In this document: in pieces, positions 60,912 to 64,000 of the stretch | How positions within the stretch are numbered: the stretch's first letter is position 1 | How the letters are laid out: every line of letters starts with the position of its first letter | Assembly (NCBI GenBank): GCA_903772945.1 | Contig: CAICTM010000006.1 | Location: forward strand, 124,001 to 188,000 | DNA: 64,000 nucleotides | Direction: 5' to 3' | Origin: Seminavis robusta | Taxonomy: Eukaryota > Bacillariophyta > Bacillariophyceae > Naviculales > Naviculaceae | Translations under genes and position numbers: made by a program | The notes under the pieces: model-generated | What the model was told of the DNA's origin: nothing | Seen by the model: only the letters and a program-made list of their open reading frames with translations | Databases searched by the model: none

Positions 60912-63281
60912 CTATTCAGCCTCTTGCGTTGGAAACACCATGTTGGTGCCAGCAGCGACATCTTCCTGAATGCGCCGCTTGGCGGCACAGCTTTGGATTC
61001 GCCAGAAGCGCTCCAACATGGGGTCCAGAACACCTGGCTCCAGGGATTCCAGCAGTGTTTCGGCCTCAAAACATTGGCGTTGCCAAACATCTATGCCCAT
61101 GTCCAAGAGCATGGCCTTTTCTCCCACAAGGGGAGCCGCCATCCCATATCGTGATGTCAGAAGATGCCAAGATTTCCACAGTGTGGATGATGAGTCATTG
61201 AGAGATGCAAACGAATCAATCAAGTTGTTTGAGTTGTGAGGAATGTCCCACGTATGCTGTACACACTCTTCCAGTCCCAGCAAGGTTCCGGCCGGAATAT
61301 CTGTCGTTGCAACTACTTGACCATTGTTCGTTGTTGTCCACTTGGCTGACTCTGATGATGATACAGGTGCATTGATCCCCTTAAACAGACCAGGACCTCT
61401 CAAACAGGCTGGCGAATCTGGCGTGGTGAGACACCCGATTTTGGCTACAGCACGAGACGTGGCTTGGTAAGTCATCATCGTAGACCCATCGAAGTAGTGA
61501 AAAGGCCATGCTCCACTCTTTGTGGGCATGGCCCGCTGTTGCAGTTCCAAGTCAATCTCTGCCTGATTGGCATACCATCGAGAAGAATCGGTGGCCTTGG
61601 AAGCCAGCAGAAAACTCCAGACACCATCAAATCGCGTACTTGGTTCTTGGTAATCCTTCAAACGATGAAAGCCCGCCTTGCCCAGATTATGCAAGAACAA
61701 GAGGGCATGTCGATCACGAGTCCACATTGGGTTGCAGTCATCCATGTGCTGTTGTTCTCCCATCTGGCATTGAAAGACACCCTGTGGCGACAAGGCACGG
61801 TAATAGGTATCCACCAGATCGGTATTGTCAAAGAGCAAATCCGAGAACTCTACATTGTCACCTGGGTCCAAAGCGTCCATGATAATGACATCAAAGAGTT
61901 CCTCGCTGTTTTTTGTTCCATTATCATTTTCTGGATACCGGTCCATGAACCATCGAATGGCGTCTTCTGCATACACGACGGCACGAGGGTCGTCAAAGCA
62001 GTTTCCCGTTGGATTGACCATTCCCTTTGGCAGTATCAAATCGCTGCAGTCGTTCCATTGTCCCAAATGCCGTCGGGACAAGTCCATGACTTGTTGATCA
62101 ATTTCAATCATGACAACTTGCTTTAAAGAGGTATGTTTGAGTACTTCCCGCAGCGTGGCTCCTTCGCCGGCTCCGATAATGGCCACTCGTTGTGGATTGG
62201 GATGCATCATCATGGGTGGATGTACCAAGGCTTCGTGGTAGCTCTTCTCCCCCCGCCTGCGTGACTGTACCACCCCATCCAAGAACATTTGCCGATCAGG
62301 TTGGAACATGTGTGCATGGTCCGTGTAGTAGTTACTATTACTAGTCGTGCTTGTGGCTGCTTGGTACGACGAATAATCGAGAAGCGTCGGATCAATGGTA
62401 TCGTAAATGGCCACCTCCTGAAAGGGCGATTCATGTCGCGCCACAAGTCGTTTGAGGGTGTATCGCGAGTTTCCCAGCATGCCTTTATAGAGATCGGTTA
62501 GTCCGGCATCCACAACGGTGGGATCATAGGGTGCTCCCCGTGGTCGGTACGTCCAATACTCGGCATCCGCACTGACTTGTGGCGATGACAAGAAGTCGAT
62601 CCAATCCAAGAGAATCTCGTCGTCTGTGGAATAAATATCCAACGTGCTCGTGACGGTATTGATGGCAATGCGATGTGCATCGTCAAAGAGGAATATGGCA
62701 GAAACCAACGATTCGTCTTCTCGACGTTGTAAATAGTGCGACTCGAGGATCCAACCTTTCGCTGCTGTGTGTTGTAGCAATGACGGAACGAGCTCGTCTT
62801 GTATTTGATCCAAGATCATCAGAAGCTGTTGCCCAACGAATTTGTGGTCATGTGGACCATTGGAATCTTCTTCCTCCTCCTCGTCTTCATCGCTGTCGCT
62901 GTCGTCAACGTTGGCTCCTGCCTCCTGATGAACGACACAAAGTGGGTCGTCTTTATCAGATTTGTTGTCACAGCGCACCCATGATGGAACCTCGGCGGTA
63001 GCAATTGTAGTACTCGTAGTAGTAGTTTCAGTTGCCGTGAGGATCAACGGGGACAACCACTTGGGAACACTTTGACCTGAGGTTTGCTGCAGAATACGCT
63101 GTCTCGCATGGGCACCCACATGAAAGGAAATCGCGGTGGACGCCAACAATAGAACCGCCGCAAACCAAATGGACAGAGACACTTGATACGGCTGTCTCGC
63201 TTCTGCCTTCAGCTTTTTCATGGGTGTCTGATCGCGACGAAGATGCTTTGCCACCATCTCCTTGTCCTTGGTGACAACCAT
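60912..63281 (-). CDS. Fusion: AdoMetDC-like domain, spermidine/spermine synthase, possible SET-like C-terminus
   Basis: 789 residues from ATG 63281, single exon. A signal anchor (IWFAAVLLLASTAISF) lies at about 39-55. Residues 145-235 resemble bacterial AdoMetDC in plan (LLMILDQIQDEL, then AIFLFDDAHRIAINTVTSTLDIYS), but the E-S-H triad region reads D-A-H, so the pyruvoyl-forming Ser seems absent. Aminopropyltransferase follows: MFLDGVVQ, EKSYHEALVH, VAIIGAGEGATLREVL (decarboxylated-AdoMet loop), MIEID, YAEDAIRW and DVIIMDALDP. The last 130 residues include GQVVATTDIPAGTLLGLEEC, reminiscent of the start of a SET domain. AdoMetDC-aminopropyltransferase fusions have been described in diatoms and linked to long-chain polyamines of the silica wall; that role is inference here. 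Membrane anchoring fits a secretory compartment. Confidence 0.8.
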   Translation of the reverse strand: MVVTKDKEMVAKHLRRDQTPMKKLKAEARQPYQVSLSIWFAAVLLLASTAISFHVGAHARQRILQQTSGQSVPKWLSPLILTATETTTTSTTIATAEVPSWVRCDNKSDKDDPLCVVHQEAGANVDDSDSDEDEEEEEDSNGPHDHKFVGQQLLMILDQIQDELVPSLLQHTAAKGWILESHYLQRREDESLVSAIFLFDDAHRIAINTVTSTLDIYSTDDEILLDWIDFLSSPQVSADAEYWTYRPRGAPYDPTVVDAGLTDLYKGMLGNSRYTLKRLVARHESPFQEVAIYDTIDPTLLDYSSYQAATSTTSNSNYYTDHAHMFQPDRQMFLDGVVQSRRRGEKSYHEALVHPPMMMHPNPQRVAIIGAGEGATLREVLKHTSLKQVVMIEIDQQVMDLSRRHLGQWNDCSDLILPKGMVNPTGNCFDDPRAVVYAEDAIRWFMDRYPENDNGTKNSEELFDVIIMDALDPGDNVEFSDLLFDNTDLVDTYYRALSPQGVFQCQMGEQQHMDDCNPMWTRDRHALLFLHNLGKAGFHRLKDYQEPSTRFDGVWSFLLASKATDSSRWYANQAEIDLELQQRAMPTKSGAWPFHYFDGSTMMTYQATSRAVAKIGCLTTPDSPACLRGPGLFKGINAPVSSSESAKWTTTNNGQVVATTDIPAGTLLGLEECVQHTWDIPHNSNNLIDSFASLNDSSSTLWKSWHLLTSRYGMAAPLVGEKAMLLDMGIDVWQRQCFEAETLLESLEPGVLDPMLERFWRIQSCAAKRRIQEDVAAGTNMVFPTQEAE

Positions 63282-64000
63282 AACGTTCGTCGTTTGGTTT
63301 TTCGTGGACTACAGGAGATTGATTCGAATGTTCAGACAACAAAAACCTACACCTATCACACCCTCTCTTTTATGGCCTCGCTGCGCAATTGATGCTTCCC
63401 ACCCTGAACAACAGCAATGCGATGCTCTGCTGAAGGGCACTTAGCAATACAACGCTTGGGTGTTTGTGTGCGAGCTCGGTGCGGGACAGGTACTAGTAGG
63501 TACGGTACATACAGCGTGGTCTTTGACACAGCTCTTGCGTTGTGTGTTACTAGCAAACTGAGTCATGCTTTTCTAAATCTTTTCTCTCAAAATGTTAAAG
63601 CTCAACTGACGTCTGGTGCACCTCGACTGGCTGGTGTGTGGGAGCGCCAACATGGCTTTCGCACCCAAGGCAACATCCGCTACAGTATCATAATAACCTA
63701 TTAACCTGTTACTGCTACATCGTACTGTCCAGGTGCGTTGTGGTACATGTACGGCACCTTACAATACCCTTTTTTTCGCTGCAAAGTAGCCATGTCACGG
63801 CTCGGGTCCCCATTCTCCGGATATCCGCCAGTGTTTCCACCCGAGTGACGAGTCTTTTGCAGTTACTAAGCGTAGCTAGCTATCTAGCCAGAGATACCGG
63901 TACATGTATCTTTCACTCTCCTGAGCTTGCGTACCTCTTCAGACCGCAGGTGATCACGTCGAAACTCCGCATTTCTTGGGATCTCCTCTGTCCTCTGGGA
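63282..64000. other. Window end, no gene seen
   Basis: The 5' flank of the fusion gene and 720 bases with no coding signal; GCTAGCTATCTAGCC near 63873. Confidence 0.4.

Overview
The window reads as nuclear DNA of a diatom, most likely a raphid pennate (genus is a guess; Seminavis-like in style). Evidence: two fucoxanthin chlorophyll a/c light-harvesting genes with an AAAFAP bipartite plastid presequence, short GT-AG introns, a spliced histone H3, ankyrin proteins with the GCPWD repeat, an AdoMetDC-like/aminopropyltransferase fusion of a type described in diatoms, and Gln/Asn/His homopolymer-rich proteins. Intergenic DNA is full of short palindromes (TAGCTAGC, ACCGGT) and microsatellites.

Layout. 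0-12.5 kb: a short spliced gene whose last exon resembles the H3 alpha-2 helix; a beta-propeller-like protein; a YpsA-like 'molybdenum carrier' fold protein; a seven-exon Golgi-type nucleotide-sugar transferase; two tandem RING/coiled-coil paralogues with a broken gene fragment between them; and a two-exon FkbM-type methyltransferase whose 3' end is tandemly duplicated. 12.5-20 kb: GT-rich repeats, an ankyrin gene with two frame changes, a decayed ADP-ribosyltransferase-fold-like gene split by a nested inverted-repeat element (16048-17408), and an intact fucosyltransferase-like gene. 20-36 kb: a 1188-residue coiled-coil protein, a two-exon 7TM receptor, an armadillo-like protein, a 902-residue protein made of six copies of an unrecognised domain, and a protein ending in a TFIIS-like zinc ribbon.

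36-50 kb is mobile and duplicated DNA: a hAT remnant, an apparently complete PIF/Harbinger-like transposon (37143-41172, 3-bp target duplication, 38-bp terminal repeats, two convergent ORFs), a SET-domain methyltransferase, a block duplicated from the 28-32 kb locus carrying a second armadillo-like gene, a small element with GTGAAACT motifs, and a Ty3/gypsy-like fossil. 50-64 kb is gene-rich again: Lhcf (-), a very divergent histone H3 variant (-), Lhcf (+) sharing a promoter interval with H3, an RS-rich protein, a CWC27-type cyclophilin, and the polyamine fusion.

Functional themes are photosynthetic light harvesting, chromatin (H3 variants, SET protein), pre-mRNA processing (RS protein and CWC27 converge on each other), secretory-pathway glycosylation (GT77-like, FucT-like, FkbM) and polyamines. 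The least-explained items are the H3 variant lacking K14, K18, K23, K27 and K36, the six-fold repeat protein, and the armadillo gene that grew by copying an exon together with its intron. All splice sites were read by eye from GT-AG signals and reading phase; no transcript data were available.
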